Shown here in pieces: positions 19,560 through 28,081 of a stretch of DNA of 61,033 nucleotides. The position numbers were made by a program, and so were the translations under genes. This DNA is from Treponema sp. (GTDB lineage: Bacteria > Spirochaetota > Spirochaetia > Treponematales > Treponemataceae). Under the pieces are notes generated by a model. The model had not been told where the DNA came from, made no database searches, and was given only the letters and a program-made list of their open reading frames with translations. The stretch is taken from assembly GCA_024693045.1 (NCBI GenBank), contig JAILLQ010000054.1:1-61033 (forward strand). Direction: 5' to 3'. Numbering within the stretch: the first letter of the stretch is position 1; every line of letters starts with the position of its first letter.

Positions 19560-19588
19560 ATTCTATAACTGAATTTTACATGAGTCAA
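19560..19588 (-). promoter_or_regulatory. Sigma-70 type promoter of the giant lipoprotein gene
   Basis: On the minus strand TTGACT (19588-19583) is separated by 17 bp from TAGAAT (19565-19560). The start codon is at 19523, leaving a short leader with an SD. Confidence 0.6.
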
Positions 19589-19663
19589 ATTTTCAAAAGA
19601 AAATTTCTCATCATTGTACTTATCGGCATAAATGAGAAAAAATATTAATTAACAAGGCTATAT

Positions 19664-20569
19664 TTATATTATAGAACCTGGCCGTTCAGATTCAGCATTT
19701 CTTGCAGCACACCAGGTTCCCTTAGCAAGAGAATCTTCAAAATTATGAAAATTCACATACTCGTAAAGAAAACCAGCATTAAAAGAATCCCCACAGGCCG
19801 TAGTGTTCACAGGATTCACTTTTTCAGTAGGGAATTCATAAATCTCTCCCTTATTAGCTGCAATGGTAGAATTTTTACCCCGAGTTATAATGATGATATT
19901 GTCTAATTCTTTACTTTTATCAGTAATCTGAACTTTTAAATGCTCTCCATCAAGAGCTTCAGAAAGGCCAAAAGTTGAATAGAATTCCTTTTCATTGATT
20001 TTAATAATTTGAGGAGTACAAACCCTTAAAGTCCTTAGTAAATCTTCACCCCAGTAATCAACAAGCAAAGTTTTTTTAGAATCAACCGCAATTCTAGCAA
20101 TACAAGCCATAATCCCGATTGAATAAGCTTTAGGTCGACTTCCGGCAAGCAGAACAGCATCAACTTTCTGAATTTCTTCATTTACAAGAGCAAGAAATTT
20201 TTCTTCCGGGATTTCATAATCTTCGGAAAGAACAGGCTCATCTACAACAATTTCAGTAGTAGTATTGTAAGAGCGGTCAAGGAGGGTCCAACATTCCCTG
20301 ATTTTACCAGGAACAGCTACTCCTGCAATTTCAATTCCATCCTGAATAGCAAGTTGAACAAAAACAGAACAGTTTTCTTTTCCCATGGGACAAACCGCTT
20401 TTACACAGGAAGGCTCAAGTTGGGAAAGAACTCGGGCAGCATTAATTGCTTTTCCCGAAGCATCAATACGATAACTGGAAGCACGATTCACATCTTCCAT
20501 TTTAAGACGATTAAAATTAACAGTTCTTTGAAGAGTTGAACTCAGACAGATACACAAAAACCTTGCCAT
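19664..20569 (-). CDS. PfkB-family sugar kinase (1-phosphofructokinase / tagatose-6-phosphate kinase-like)
   Basis: The 301-residue protein has the ribokinase/PfkB fold signatures. ASGKAINAARVLSQL near 38 is the sugar-binding first motif of the LacC/FruK branch, and NTTACGDSFNAGF near 255 is the second motif with the catalytic Asp. LLAGSRP near 140 fits the substrate lid region. It would phosphorylate a sugar phosphate in the cytoplasm with ATP; the substrate is not clear. In the first motif A replaces the usual G of GGKGxN, so specificity may differ. No SD is present; TTTACA-18-TAAAAT ends 6 nt before the ATG (extended by TGA), which points to a leaderless mRNA. Confidence 0.85.
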   Translation of the reverse strand: MARFLCICLSSTLQRTVNFNRLKMEDVNRASSYRIDASGKAINAARVLSQLEPSCVKAVCPMGKENCSVFVQLAIQDGIEIAGVAVPGKIRECWTLLDRSYNTTTEIVVDEPVLSEDYEIPEEKFLALVNEEIQKVDAVLLAGSRPKAYSIGIMACIARIAVDSKKTLLVDYWGEDLLRTLRVCTPQIIKINEKEFYSTFGLSEALDGEHLKVQITDKSKELDNIIIITRGKNSTIAANKGEIYEFPTEKVNPVNTTACGDSFNAGFLYEYVNFHNFEDSLAKGTWCAARNAESERPGSII

Positions 20570-20575
20570 ATAAAT

Positions 20576-20605
20576 ATTTTATCAAGATTTATTATCTAAT
20601 GTAAA
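20576..20605 (-). promoter_or_regulatory. Promoter of the PfkB gene, -10 six bases from the ATG
   Basis: TTTACA (20605-20600), 18 bp, TGa-TAAAAT (20581-20576), then six bases and ATG. There is no room for an SD. Confidence 0.55.
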
Positions 20606-20635
20606 GAAATTCTTGCATAAGTAAGCTTTAAAAGC

Positions 20636-20670
20636 AAAAAGCCTTCTGCATAAACAGAAAGCTTTTTTTT
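20636..20670 (-). terminator. Intrinsic terminator after the tRNA gene
   Basis: On the minus strand AAAAAGCTTTCTG pairs with CAGAAGGCTTTTT (one G-U) and is followed by a T-rich stretch. It lies directly downstream of the tRNA. Confidence 0.75.
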
Positions 20671-20675
20671 GTCTT

Positions 20676-20748
<73 letters not shown>

Positions 20749-20810
20749 GATTGGATTTCCATTATACCCAAAAAAGTTTTGCTTGGTCAAGAATGTAAAA
20801 TGGCTTTGTA

Positions 20811-22643
20811 TTACTCTACAGTAACACTCTTTGCCAAGTTTCTTGGCTGGTCAACATCCCGACCTAATTCTTTTGCACAATAGAAAGCAAAAAGCTGACA
20901 AACGGCAACCATTGGCAATGCATAGAAAATTGGATTTTCTATTTTTGGAACTGGAATAAATTCATCTACGATTGATTCAAGCTCCTTGTCACCTTCAACA
21001 CCAATTGCAATTACAGGACCTTTGCGAGTTTTTATTTCTTTGATGTTCGAAATTACCTTTTCACGAAGGAAATCATCTGGAACAAGGAAAACGCTTGGTG
21101 TCTGTTCATTTACCAAAGCGATTGGTCCATGCTTAATTTCTCCAGAAGCAAAGGCTTCGGCATGAATATAAGAGATTTCCTTTAATTTAAGGGCACCTTC
21201 CATAGCTATTGGGTACATGAGTCCACGACCGAGGAAAAGGAAGTCTTTGCAAGAACTGTATTTTTTTGCAATTTTTTCAATTTTTTTGCTGTTTTTTAAT
21301 GCTTCTTTTACAAGTCTTGGCTGCTGCATAACATGTTGTATAAACTTTGCACCATCTTCGCGACTCATACCTCTCTGGCGGGCAAACTTTAAAGCCAAAA
21401 GATAGTAAACAATCAATGTGTTAGAAAAAGCCTTTGTAGAAGCAACGGCAATCTCTGGACCTGCATGTATAAATGCACCACCGTCACTGATTCTGGCAAT
21501 TGTTGAACTTACAACATTACAAATACCAAAAACTTTTCCACCTTTCTCGTGGATTTCTTTCATCGCTTCAATTGTATCAGCTGTTTCACCACTCTGACTT
21601 ACAGCAAGGTAAACATCATCTTCGTTTACAATTGGATTTTTATAGCGCAATTCGCTTGAAAATTCAGCAGATGCAGGAATGCGGGCAATCTGTTCAAAAA
21701 GGAGACCACCATAATAACTTGCATACCAGCTTGTACCAGCAGACATAGCAGTAATTTTCTTTGTGCGTTTGAATATATCGCCTTCAAAACCACTCAATTT
21801 TGCAGTAGCGTTTTCCAAATCAATACGGCCGGCAAAAGCTCTTTCAATACTTTCAGGCTGTTCATTGATTTCTTTTTCCATGTAAGTGTCATAACCGCCT
21901 TTTTCTACATCGGCAGCATTAATTGTTACATCTTCAACACGTTCTGCATAATTGTTGTCCTGAAGATTTGGAAATTTCAAACCATTCGGAGTAACTTCAA
22001 CGATATCCCCGTCTTCAAGATAAATTACACGGCTTGTATTTCCAACGATAGCATTGATATCTGAAGCAACATAATAAGAATCTTCTGCAATACCAATAAC
22101 AAGAGGTCCACCTCTCTTTGCAACAACGATTTTATTTGGTTCTTCAATACTTGTAATTGCCAAAGCATATGTTCCAACTACCTTTGTAAGAGCCTGCTGT
22201 ACAGCAGAAAGCAAATCACCTTCATAATACTGTTCTACTAAATTTGGAATAACCTCTGAGTCTGTTTCTGAAGAAAATTTAACTCCTTCTTCCTGAAGTT
22301 TTGCACGAAGAGGAATGAAGTTTTCGATAATGCCGTTATGAACAACCCCGATTTTACCTTTCATTGAAATAAAAGGGTGTGCGTTCTGATCTGTAACAAG
22401 TCCATGAGTTGCCCAGCGAGTATGTCCTATTCCCCAGGAACCAGACAACTCCTTTGGTAAAACACTTACAAGCTGATTTAGTTTTCCAGCCTTTTTGTAT
22501 AAATAAAATTTAGGTTCCCCGTTTTCTATCTTTCCTACGATAATTCCAGAAGAATCGTAACCTCTGTATTCAAGTTTTTTTAATCCATTCAAAAGATAAG
22601 GAACTGAATTAGAAGCTCCAACATAACCAACGATTCCACACAT
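20811..22643 (-). CDS. glmS: Glutamine--fructose-6-phosphate aminotransferase (isomerizing)
   Basis: The 610-residue enzyme makes glucosamine-6-phosphate from fructose-6-phosphate and glutamine, the first step toward UDP-GlcNAc. The N-terminal glutaminase starts MCGIVGYVG, with Cys2 the nucleophile after Met removal, and has GHTRWATHG near 75. Two SIS domains follow (TAMSAGTSWYASYYGG, AVSQSGETADT, FLGRGLMYPIAMEGALKLKE), and the protein ends DQPRNLAKSVTVE as in the family. An SD (gtggaga) precedes the ATG by 8 nt. The 160-bp upstream region is too short for a glmS ribozyme. MurA at 40193 acts further down the same pathway. Confidence 0.97.
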   Translation of the reverse strand: MCGIVGYVGASNSVPYLLNGLKKLEYRGYDSSGIIVGKIENGEPKFYLYKKAGKLNQLVSVLPKELSGSWGIGHTRWATHGLVTDQNAHPFISMKGKIGVVHNGIIENFIPLRAKLQEEGVKFSSETDSEVIPNLVEQYYEGDLLSAVQQALTKVVGTYALAITSIEEPNKIVVAKRGGPLVIGIAEDSYYVASDINAIVGNTSRVIYLEDGDIVEVTPNGLKFPNLQDNNYAERVEDVTINAADVEKGGYDTYMEKEINEQPESIERAFAGRIDLENATAKLSGFEGDIFKRTKKITAMSAGTSWYASYYGGLLFEQIARIPASAEFSSELRYKNPIVNEDDVYLAVSQSGETADTIEAMKEIHEKGGKVFGICNVVSSTIARISDGGAFIHAGPEIAVASTKAFSNTLIVYYLLALKFARQRGMSREDGAKFIQHVMQQPRLVKEALKNSKKIEKIAKKYSSCKDFLFLGRGLMYPIAMEGALKLKEISYIHAEAFASGEIKHGPIALVNEQTPSVFLVPDDFLREKVISNIKEIKTRKGPVIAIGVEGDKELESIVDEFIPVPKIENPIFYALPMVAVCQLFAFYCAKELGRDVDQPRNLAKSVTVE

Positions 22644-22816
22644 AAAAAAATCTCCACTCTGTAATTACAAGATTATAGAGAATATTAAACAAAAGGGCAA
22701 ATCCCCATTCTTATAGATAAATTACTTTCTAAAAAATAATGTTTGTGATAAACTAGGTGCAGAGTTTAAAAATAAAATTATTACAAATTCAAAGTTTTTG
22801 AATCGTGGGAATGTCA

Positions 22817-24313
22817 ATGACAGAAAAAAAGGTCTCGGTAGATACCGCTAAAATTAAGATGGCAATCGCTTCTGGTTTGCCCCTTACAATCATTACCTAT
22901 ACCCTACCGCATGACATGGAAATTTACATGGGCGATATTTTAGCCTGTTTCCTAAAAGAACTTGGACAAGAACACATGATTCAGTACCTGACCTACTGTC
23001 AGCAGGAACTTATTATCAACGCAAAAAAAGCAAACACAAAGCGAATCTTTTTCAGAGAAAAAAATCTTAATATAAATGATCCAGAACAGTATGAACAGGG
23101 TATGCAAGACTGCAAAAGAATCACATTGAACAATATTGCATATTACCTTGAAAAACAAAAAAGAGCCGGCCTTTATGTAAAACTTGTTCTTCAATTCAGA
23201 AATAACAAGATTAAGATGGAAGTTAGAAATAACTCTCCTCTCACTGTTTTTGAATATAAAAGAATTCACGATAAACTGAGCCGCGTTCAACAATATACAT
23301 CCGTTGATGACGCCTTAAATCAAATTCTTGATGACACAGAAGGGGCTGGACTGGGCCTCATCATTATGATTTTAATGCTGGAAAAAATCGGAATGACCGA
23401 AGAAAATTTCCAGATTATCAGCGAAAAAGGCGAAACAATCACACGAATAATTCTTCCTGTGAGTCCAAAAACTGCTACAGATTTAGACATAATTTCCCAT
23501 GAGTTTAAAAAATCAATAGATGATCTTCCTCAATTCCCGGAAAATATTACCCGTTTGAACAAGTTACTTAGTGACCCAGATGCTAAAATGTCTGATATTG
23601 CCAGACAAATCAGTAATGACATAGGTCTTACCGGTGAGCTTTTAAAACAGGTAAACTCTGCAGCTTTTGCCCTTAGCACACCATGTAAAAATATTGCAGA
23701 CGCCGTAAAAATGGTAGGAATTCGCGGAATCAAAAATATGCTCTTTACAGTGGGTTCTCTAAAAGCCTTTGCAGAAATCGGCGGTAGTAACGAAGTTCTC
23801 TGGAAACACGCTTACCAGACCGCCTTTTATTCATATAATCTTGCAAGAAATTTCTGTTCTGACGATAAAAGTTTAGTGGAAGATTCTTATATTTGCGGTC
23901 TTCTTCATGATATGGGTAAAATAGTTTACGAATCAGCTCACCCGGACTTTCTTGAAAACATAAAAAAAGTTTGTGTTTCAAAAGGAATTACAGCTGATCT
24001 TTTCGAAAAAATTCTTTCTGGCGTGAACCATGGTGAAATCGGTGCAAGAATTGCAGAAAAATGGAACTTCCCGGAAACAATCATTGCTGTAATTCGCTAC
24101 CATCATTCACCAGAAAACTGCCCGATGGCTTACAAAAAACTTACTTCTACTATTCTCATAGCAGATTTAATGACTCACTATATGAACCACGAAATTGAAT
24201 ATTATCAGATTGATCATGAAATTTTAGATTCCCTGAATATAAAGACTGAAGAGCAATTTCAAAAAATCTGCGAAAAACTTGAAACTGCCTTCAAAGCACA
24301 GAATTCATTATAA
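22817..24313 (+). CDS. HDOD-domain regulator with an N-terminal GHKL ATPase-like module
   Basis: I chose ATG 22817 (498 residues) because gtggga lies 6 nt before it; GTG 22805 and ATG 22811 are in-frame alternatives without a spaced SD. Residues about 60-225 resemble a histidine-kinase-type ATPase: QQELIINAKKAN is an N-box-like helix and DTEGAGLGLIIMIL is a G-box-like motif. A phosphoacceptor domain is missing. Residues about 240-450 are HDOD (LPQFPENITRLNKLLSDPD, LTGELLKQVNSAAF, GLLHDMGKIVYE, HGEIGARIAEKWNFPE). HDOD proteins are signalling scaffolds. The combination suggests nucleotide-sensing control of an unknown output. Confidence 0.82.
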   Translation: MTEKKVSVDTAKIKMAIASGLPLTIITYTLPHDMEIYMGDILACFLKELGQEHMIQYLTYCQQELIINAKKANTKRIFFREKNLNINDPEQYEQGMQDCKRITLNNIAYYLEKQKRAGLYVKLVLQFRNNKIKMEVRNNSPLTVFEYKRIHDKLSRVQQYTSVDDALNQILDDTEGAGLGLIIMILMLEKIGMTEENFQIISEKGETITRIILPVSPKTATDLDIISHEFKKSIDDLPQFPENITRLNKLLSDPDAKMSDIARQISNDIGLTGELLKQVNSAAFALSTPCKNIADAVKMVGIRGIKNMLFTVGSLKAFAEIGGSNEVLWKHAYQTAFYSYNLARNFCSDDKSLVEDSYICGLLHDMGKIVYESAHPDFLENIKKVCVSKGITADLFEKILSGVNHGEIGARIAEKWNFPETIIAVIRYHHSPENCPMAYKKLTSTILIADLMTHYMNHEIEYYQIDHEILDSLNIKTEEQFQKICEKLETAFKAQNSL

Positions 24314-24314
24314 A

Positions 24315-25145
24315 TTATTCAGAATCCCTGTTAAGCGATTCACACCACTTCTGCATCAAAATTCCAAAAGCAACGCCCACATTTAGACTAGCCTTAAGCC
24401 CTATCATAGGAATGGTAACGGTTCCGTATGTAGCTCTTCTTAATGCCTGCGGACTCACTCCAAGTTCTTCTGACCCGATAATACAGATTCCCTCTTTTGG
24501 AAATTTAAACTCATCAATAGGAGTTCCACCTGTTTCAAGAGCAAAAACAGGAATATCTTCTGGTAAATTTTCTACAGAAAGGCGTTCCCAGCCCATTGTT
24601 TCGATACATCCCATTCCACTTCTTACAGCACGAGGTTGTTCAGGGTCTACACAAGCCGGTGAAATGTAAACTTTTTCAGCCCCCATTCCTTCTGCAGTTC
24701 TGAATATTGACCCCAAATTGAATGGAGAACGAATATCTTCTGCATAAACAGCTGTGCCCGGATAAAACTTTCTTTTCCTGACAGTACCGTCTTCCAGCAA
24801 AGGGTTTTCGTGGGGAGCAATAACCAAATCCCATTCAGCAGGAAAGGTTCCTATTATTTCTAAAAGGTGATTTCTGGCACAATTACAAACCCGTCTTTCA
24901 TCAAAAACAGGTGCATTTATAAGGGCATACAATTCATCGTAGGCCACTTTTGGTAATTTTGGATCTTGGAGCAATATTTCTGCAATTTTTTTAGTATAGG
25001 CTGCCCGGGGCATATTTTTAAAATTATATTCCATTCCCTTTTCTGGAATTCCTGCAATATCCCGTTCTAGAGCGCCAAAAGTAAGGGCTAATTTTCTGCG
25101 TTTTTGTCCGCCCGAAAGTTGAAAAAGTTTCTGTGGTTCAATCAT
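24315..25145 (-). CDS. SpoU/TrmH-family RNA 2'-O-ribose methyltransferase
   Basis: The 276-residue protein carries the three SPOUT motifs: EDIRSPFNLGSIFRTAEGMG near 148 (motif 1), CIIGSEELGVSPQAL near 222 (motif 2), and VTIPMIGLKASLNVGVAFGI near 246 (motif 3), which form the knotted SAM site. The first 130 residues form an extra N-terminal domain of unknown role. The target RNA position cannot be told. The gene ends 2 nt after the convergent HDOD gene. A terminator separates it from flgM upstream. Confidence 0.88.
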   Translation of the reverse strand: MIEPQKLFQLSGGQKRRKLALTFGALERDIAGIPEKGMEYNFKNMPRAAYTKKIAEILLQDPKLPKVAYDELYALINAPVFDERRVCNCARNHLLEIIGTFPAEWDLVIAPHENPLLEDGTVRKRKFYPGTAVYAEDIRSPFNLGSIFRTAEGMGAEKVYISPACVDPEQPRAVRSGMGCIETMGWERLSVENLPEDIPVFALETGGTPIDEFKFPKEGICIIGSEELGVSPQALRRATYGTVTIPMIGLKASLNVGVAFGILMQKWCESLNRDSE

Positions 25146-25163
25146 AAAGGCATATTAAAACAA

Positions 25164-25191
25164 AAAGGACGGAAAATCCATTCCGTCCTTT
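25164..25191 (-). terminator. Intrinsic terminator of flgM
   Basis: AAAGGACGGAA pairs with TTCCGTCCTTT around a six-base loop. On the minus strand TTTTTGTTTT follows, so it ends the rsmI-flgM unit. Confidence 0.85.
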
Positions 25192-25226
25192 ATATTTGAT
25201 GCAAATAAATTCTGTAATTTGGCTGA

Positions 25227-25520
25227 TTAAAGACCAAAGCTTTCCATAATCTTGTCGGCAGCAGATGCGATTACTGCATTGTTCAAGTAGTTTGGATCCT
25301 GCAACTTAGCTTTAACTTCAGCGACACGGTCAGCGCGAACATCAGGTGTTTCTGCAGCTACTTGTTTCATGTAGAATTCATCAGCCTTTGCGATAGCTTC
25401 CTTTGAAATAGAGATTGAATCTTCGCCAAAGGTAGACTTTGCTGCGTTGTTTGTGCGTTTTGTGTTCTGCACATTGTTGAGAGCATTTACTCTTTCAACA
25501 TTAATGTTATTTATCATCAT
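25227..25520 (-). CDS. flgM: Anti-sigma-28 factor FlgM
   Basis: The 97-residue protein fits FlgM: a polar disordered N-terminal half, SISISKEAIAKADEF near 45, PDVRADRVAEVKAKLQDPNY near 60, then AADKIMESFGL at the end. FlgM holds the flagellar sigma factor FliA until the hook is complete and is then exported. The start is ATG-ATG at 25520, after an agggg/gcagga SD region; the second ATG (25517) is equally possible. It follows rsmI after 22 nt and probably shares its transcript. It shows that the organism is motile by flagella under sigma-28 control. Confidence 0.9.
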   Translation of the reverse strand: MMINNINVERVNALNNVQNTKRTNNAAKSTFGEDSISISKEAIAKADEFYMKQVAAETPDVRADRVAEVKAKLQDPNYLNNAVIASAADKIMESFGL

Positions 25521-25542
25521 TTTCGTCCTGCCCCTCTACACT

Positions 25543-26268
25543 TTAATTATCGGTAGAATCATCAGAAAGTTGAACTTTTTTTACACCGGAAATGAAAACT
25601 GCAAACTCACCTTTTATTGAAGTTCTTGAAGAAAAATCATCTCTGACTTCCTCTGCCGAACCTTCAATAATTTCTTCATGCAGTTTTGTCAATTCCCTGC
25701 CAACCACCACTCGGCGGCTATTATCTATATCGGCAATATCCGTCAGCAACTTTACAATTCTGAACGGACTTTCGTACAAAACTATTGCATCGCCTGTAGC
25801 AAGTAATTCCCGTAAACGACTTCTGCGCCTACCAGGTTTAGGAGAAAGAAATCCTTCAAATGTTAAAGTTTTTCCTCCTGCACCAGCAACACTTACAAGA
25901 GTAGCAAAAGCACAAGGTCCTGGAATAGGAACTACTTTATGCCCGGCTTTTCTTACAAGCCCTGCAAGAACTGCTCCTGGATCACTAATCCCTGGAGTTC
26001 CAGCATCACTTGCGTATGCAATGTTTTTTCCTTCATCCATAAGCGAAATGATTTTTTCCGCTGCACTTTCTTCATTTTGAGAACGGCAGGAAATCAAAGG
26101 CTTACGGATTTCAAAGTGATTCAACAACTGTAGTGTATGGCGAGTATCCTCAGCCGCTACAAGATCTACATTCTTAAAAGTTTCAAGGGCGCGGTTAGTA
26201 ATATCTCCAAGGTTCCCAATCGGGGTTCCCACTACATATAAAGTCGACACGATGTAATTGTACTCCAT
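25543..26268 (-). CDS. rsmI: 16S rRNA (cytidine1402-2'-O)-methyltransferase
   Basis: The 241-residue protein has the RsmI tetrapyrrole-methylase-like fold: VVGTPIGNLGDIT near 13, AAEDTRHTLQLL near 38, ASDAGTPGISDPG near 85, PIPGPCA near 112, and FEGFLSPKPGRRRSRLREL near 138. It uses SAM to methylate the ribose of C1402 in the decoding centre. The ATG at 26268 has no SD; a GTG six codons later would remove the leading EYNYI and leave the catalytic core intact, so the start is uncertain. Confidence 0.95.
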   Translation of the reverse strand: MEYNYIVSTLYVVGTPIGNLGDITNRALETFKNVDLVAAEDTRHTLQLLNHFEIRKPLISCRSQNEESAAEKIISLMDEGKNIAYASDAGTPGISDPGAVLAGLVRKAGHKVVPIPGPCAFATLVSVAGAGGKTLTFEGFLSPKPGRRRSRLRELLATGDAIVLYESPFRIVKLLTDIADIDNSRRVVVGRELTKLHEEIIEGSAEEVRDDFSSRTSIKGEFAVFISGVKKVQLSDDSTDN

Positions 26269-26341
26269 ATTTACTCGATTTTCAATGCTAAAAAAATATA
26301 AGTAATTAAGTATTTTATTTATGCTTTTTAAAAAACTATGG

Positions 26342-26347
26342 TATAAT
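26342..26347 (+). promoter_or_regulatory. Extended -10 promoter of the PilZ-like gene
   Basis: TGGTATAAT is a full extended -10. The gene starts at 26389 with a caggaga SD, so this one has a normal leader of about 35 nt. Confidence 0.6.
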
Positions 26348-26388
26348 CGACATATAAACGAGATGTTTCTAAAATATCAGGAGATTAA

Positions 26389-27279
26389 ATGAGCAATAAT
26401 CTTGTTGAAGAAATTATAAAAGGACGCAAAACCTTTTTTATAGCACCTGATAAAACTCTGTTTCCTCAAACATACCTTGAAGAATATCTTATCCACGGAT
26501 ACGAATGTTACTTCATTGACACTGATATTTTTTTGCCGATAGAAGTAAAAATAGACATTATCCTTTCCGTATTTAAGGATTCTATTCTTTTTTTCAATAT
26601 AGATGCTTCAATACAGGGAACCTCTTGGCCTCACCTTATAAAAGGCATGCAGGAAAAATACCCAAATGCACTTTTTGGAGTTCTTTATGCAAAGCGCCAG
26701 TCTTTATCAGAAAGACAGGCTTTAGAACGACAATACCTTTATTCTATAGGTATACAGTGCGGATGTATTCAGCTTGAATATCAGAAAAAGAATAACTTCC
26801 AGTTGATTGAACAGGTTTTATATGCTAACCAGGCAATGGGTCGCCGTAAAAATGTTCGAGCCGTTTGTTCTAACAACTGTTCATTCCAGTTTACAGCTGA
26901 AAATCAAGGGGTTATCCACAATCGTATTACAGATATCAGCATATCTCACTTTTCCGTTATCCTGCCAGAAGGACAACTTAACCTTGCTGACTACGAAAAA
27001 GTTCCAGATATCGCATTTACAATCCACGGGTTAAGATTCCGCTCCGATGCTGTTTTGTACATGACCCGCCCAGTTGAATCAGGAATTCTCTTTGTATTTG
27101 CTTTTCAAACAAAATCTGGGCAAAGTGGGCTTGATCCTGTGAACAAGCAATTATTAATTCCAAAAATCTATGAAATCATGGTTGAAAACTGTACAGAACT
27201 TCTAAATAAACTCTTTACATCTGCAACAAGAAAAAGAGATTCTCATGAAGATGTGTCAGATTTACAATCCGTTGATTAA
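26389..27279 (+). CDS. PilZ-like domain protein, possible c-di-GMP receptor
   Basis: The 296-residue protein has an N-terminal 145-residue alpha/beta region I do not recognise. A C-terminal part follows that resembles PilZ: RRKNVRAVCSNNCSFQF near 150, then ITDISISHFSVILPEG near 183. In c-di-GMP-binding PilZ domains the signature is RxxxR then (D/N)xSxxG; here RKNVR and DISIS fit, but the final Gly is His-Phe, so binding is uncertain. Two GGDEF proteins elsewhere in the window (34646, 44935) could supply the ligand. A good SD (aggag) is present. Confidence 0.55.
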   Translation: MSNNLVEEIIKGRKTFFIAPDKTLFPQTYLEEYLIHGYECYFIDTDIFLPIEVKIDIILSVFKDSILFFNIDASIQGTSWPHLIKGMQEKYPNALFGVLYAKRQSLSERQALERQYLYSIGIQCGCIQLEYQKKNNFQLIEQVLYANQAMGRRKNVRAVCSNNCSFQFTAENQGVIHNRITDISISHFSVILPEGQLNLADYEKVPDIAFTIHGLRFRSDAVLYMTRPVESGILFVFAFQTKSGQSGLDPVNKQLLIPKIYEIMVENCTELLNKLFTSATRKRDSHEDVSDLQSVD

Positions 27280-27361
27280 ATAAATTAATCTGTTTTTATA
27301 CTTTTACAGTCTTAAAAGTAAAAATTTAAAAAATATATTAAAAGAAGTAAAAAGTATTGCT

Positions 27362-28081
27362 ATGAGAAACTTTGTTGAATTTTACAATGATTTTTTTCCT
27401 GCAACAGAAGATCAATTATCATTTTTCAAAGATGTTGCAAAGGATTTTGCAGAACCTGCAAAATTTTTACAAATCGGCTCTAATACAGGAACGCTTGCCA
27501 TAGAGCTGGCAAAGCAGGGTTACGATGTAACCGGTATTGAAATGAGCCAACAATTATTAGATTCCTCTACAATGAAAAAACGAAACCAGTTGCTCTTTGT
27601 ACGATTTTTCAAGCTTTCTGTCAGCGAAATCAAAAAATATTTGGGAAAAGGTTTTTACAATGTAATCTTTAACCTGGATTCAAGGATTTCTTTTGGAAAC
27701 GACAAAGAAAAACTTCAGGAGTTCTTTTATACAGCCAAAACTTTAATCAGTGAAAATGGAAAACTCGTTCTAAACCTCTACAACTACGAATATTTTATCA
27801 AAAATAACACAAATCCAGAAAGAAAAGAAAATTGCAGAGCCAGCTTTTTAACAAAATTCGATTTTACTTCCAAAGAAAAAGCTTACATTACACAAACAAT
27901 CGAATACGATGAAAATAAGAGTTTTAATGTAATCGAACATTATCCTTTTTACCCTATTTCAAAAAAAGAAATAGAAGAAATGAGCAAAAAGGCTGGATTT
28001 TCTAAAGTTGACTTCTACAGTTCAATAAAATTGGACCCATTAAAGGAAGACTCTGAAAAGATGTTCTGTATTATAAGCTGA
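27362..28081 (+). CDS. Class I SAM-dependent methyltransferase, substrate unknown
   Basis: The 239-residue protein has motif I FLQIGSNTGTLAIELAK near 36, the acidic VTGIEMS near 58, NVIFNLDSRISF near 100 and NGKLVLNLYNYEYF near 132, the order of a Rossmann methyltransferase. The usual D of motif I is replaced (LQIGSNTG). The target cannot be deduced; it resembles small-molecule methylases. It follows the PilZ-like gene after 82 nt and ends exactly against the convergent ricT gene (28081/28082). Confidence 0.7.
   Translation: MRNFVEFYNDFFPATEDQLSFFKDVAKDFAEPAKFLQIGSNTGTLAIELAKQGYDVTGIEMSQQLLDSSTMKKRNQLLFVRFFKLSVSEIKKYLGKGFYNVIFNLDSRISFGNDKEKLQEFFYTAKTLISENGKLVLNLYNYEYFIKNNTNPERKENCRASFLTKFDFTSKEKAYITQTIEYDENKSFNVIEHYPFYPISKKEIEEMSKKAGFSKVDFYSSIKLDPLKEDSEKMFCIIS

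Noticed and set aside
22721..22760. Sigma-28 (FliA) promoter before the HDOD gene
   Set aside because: TAAA and GTGATAA are present, but the spacing is several bases too short.
22644..22804. glmS ribozyme upstream of glmS
   Set aside because: The spacer is too short and lacks the ribozyme's paired core.
25592..26080. 162-residue plus-strand ORF
   Set aside because: Antisense shadow of rsmI.
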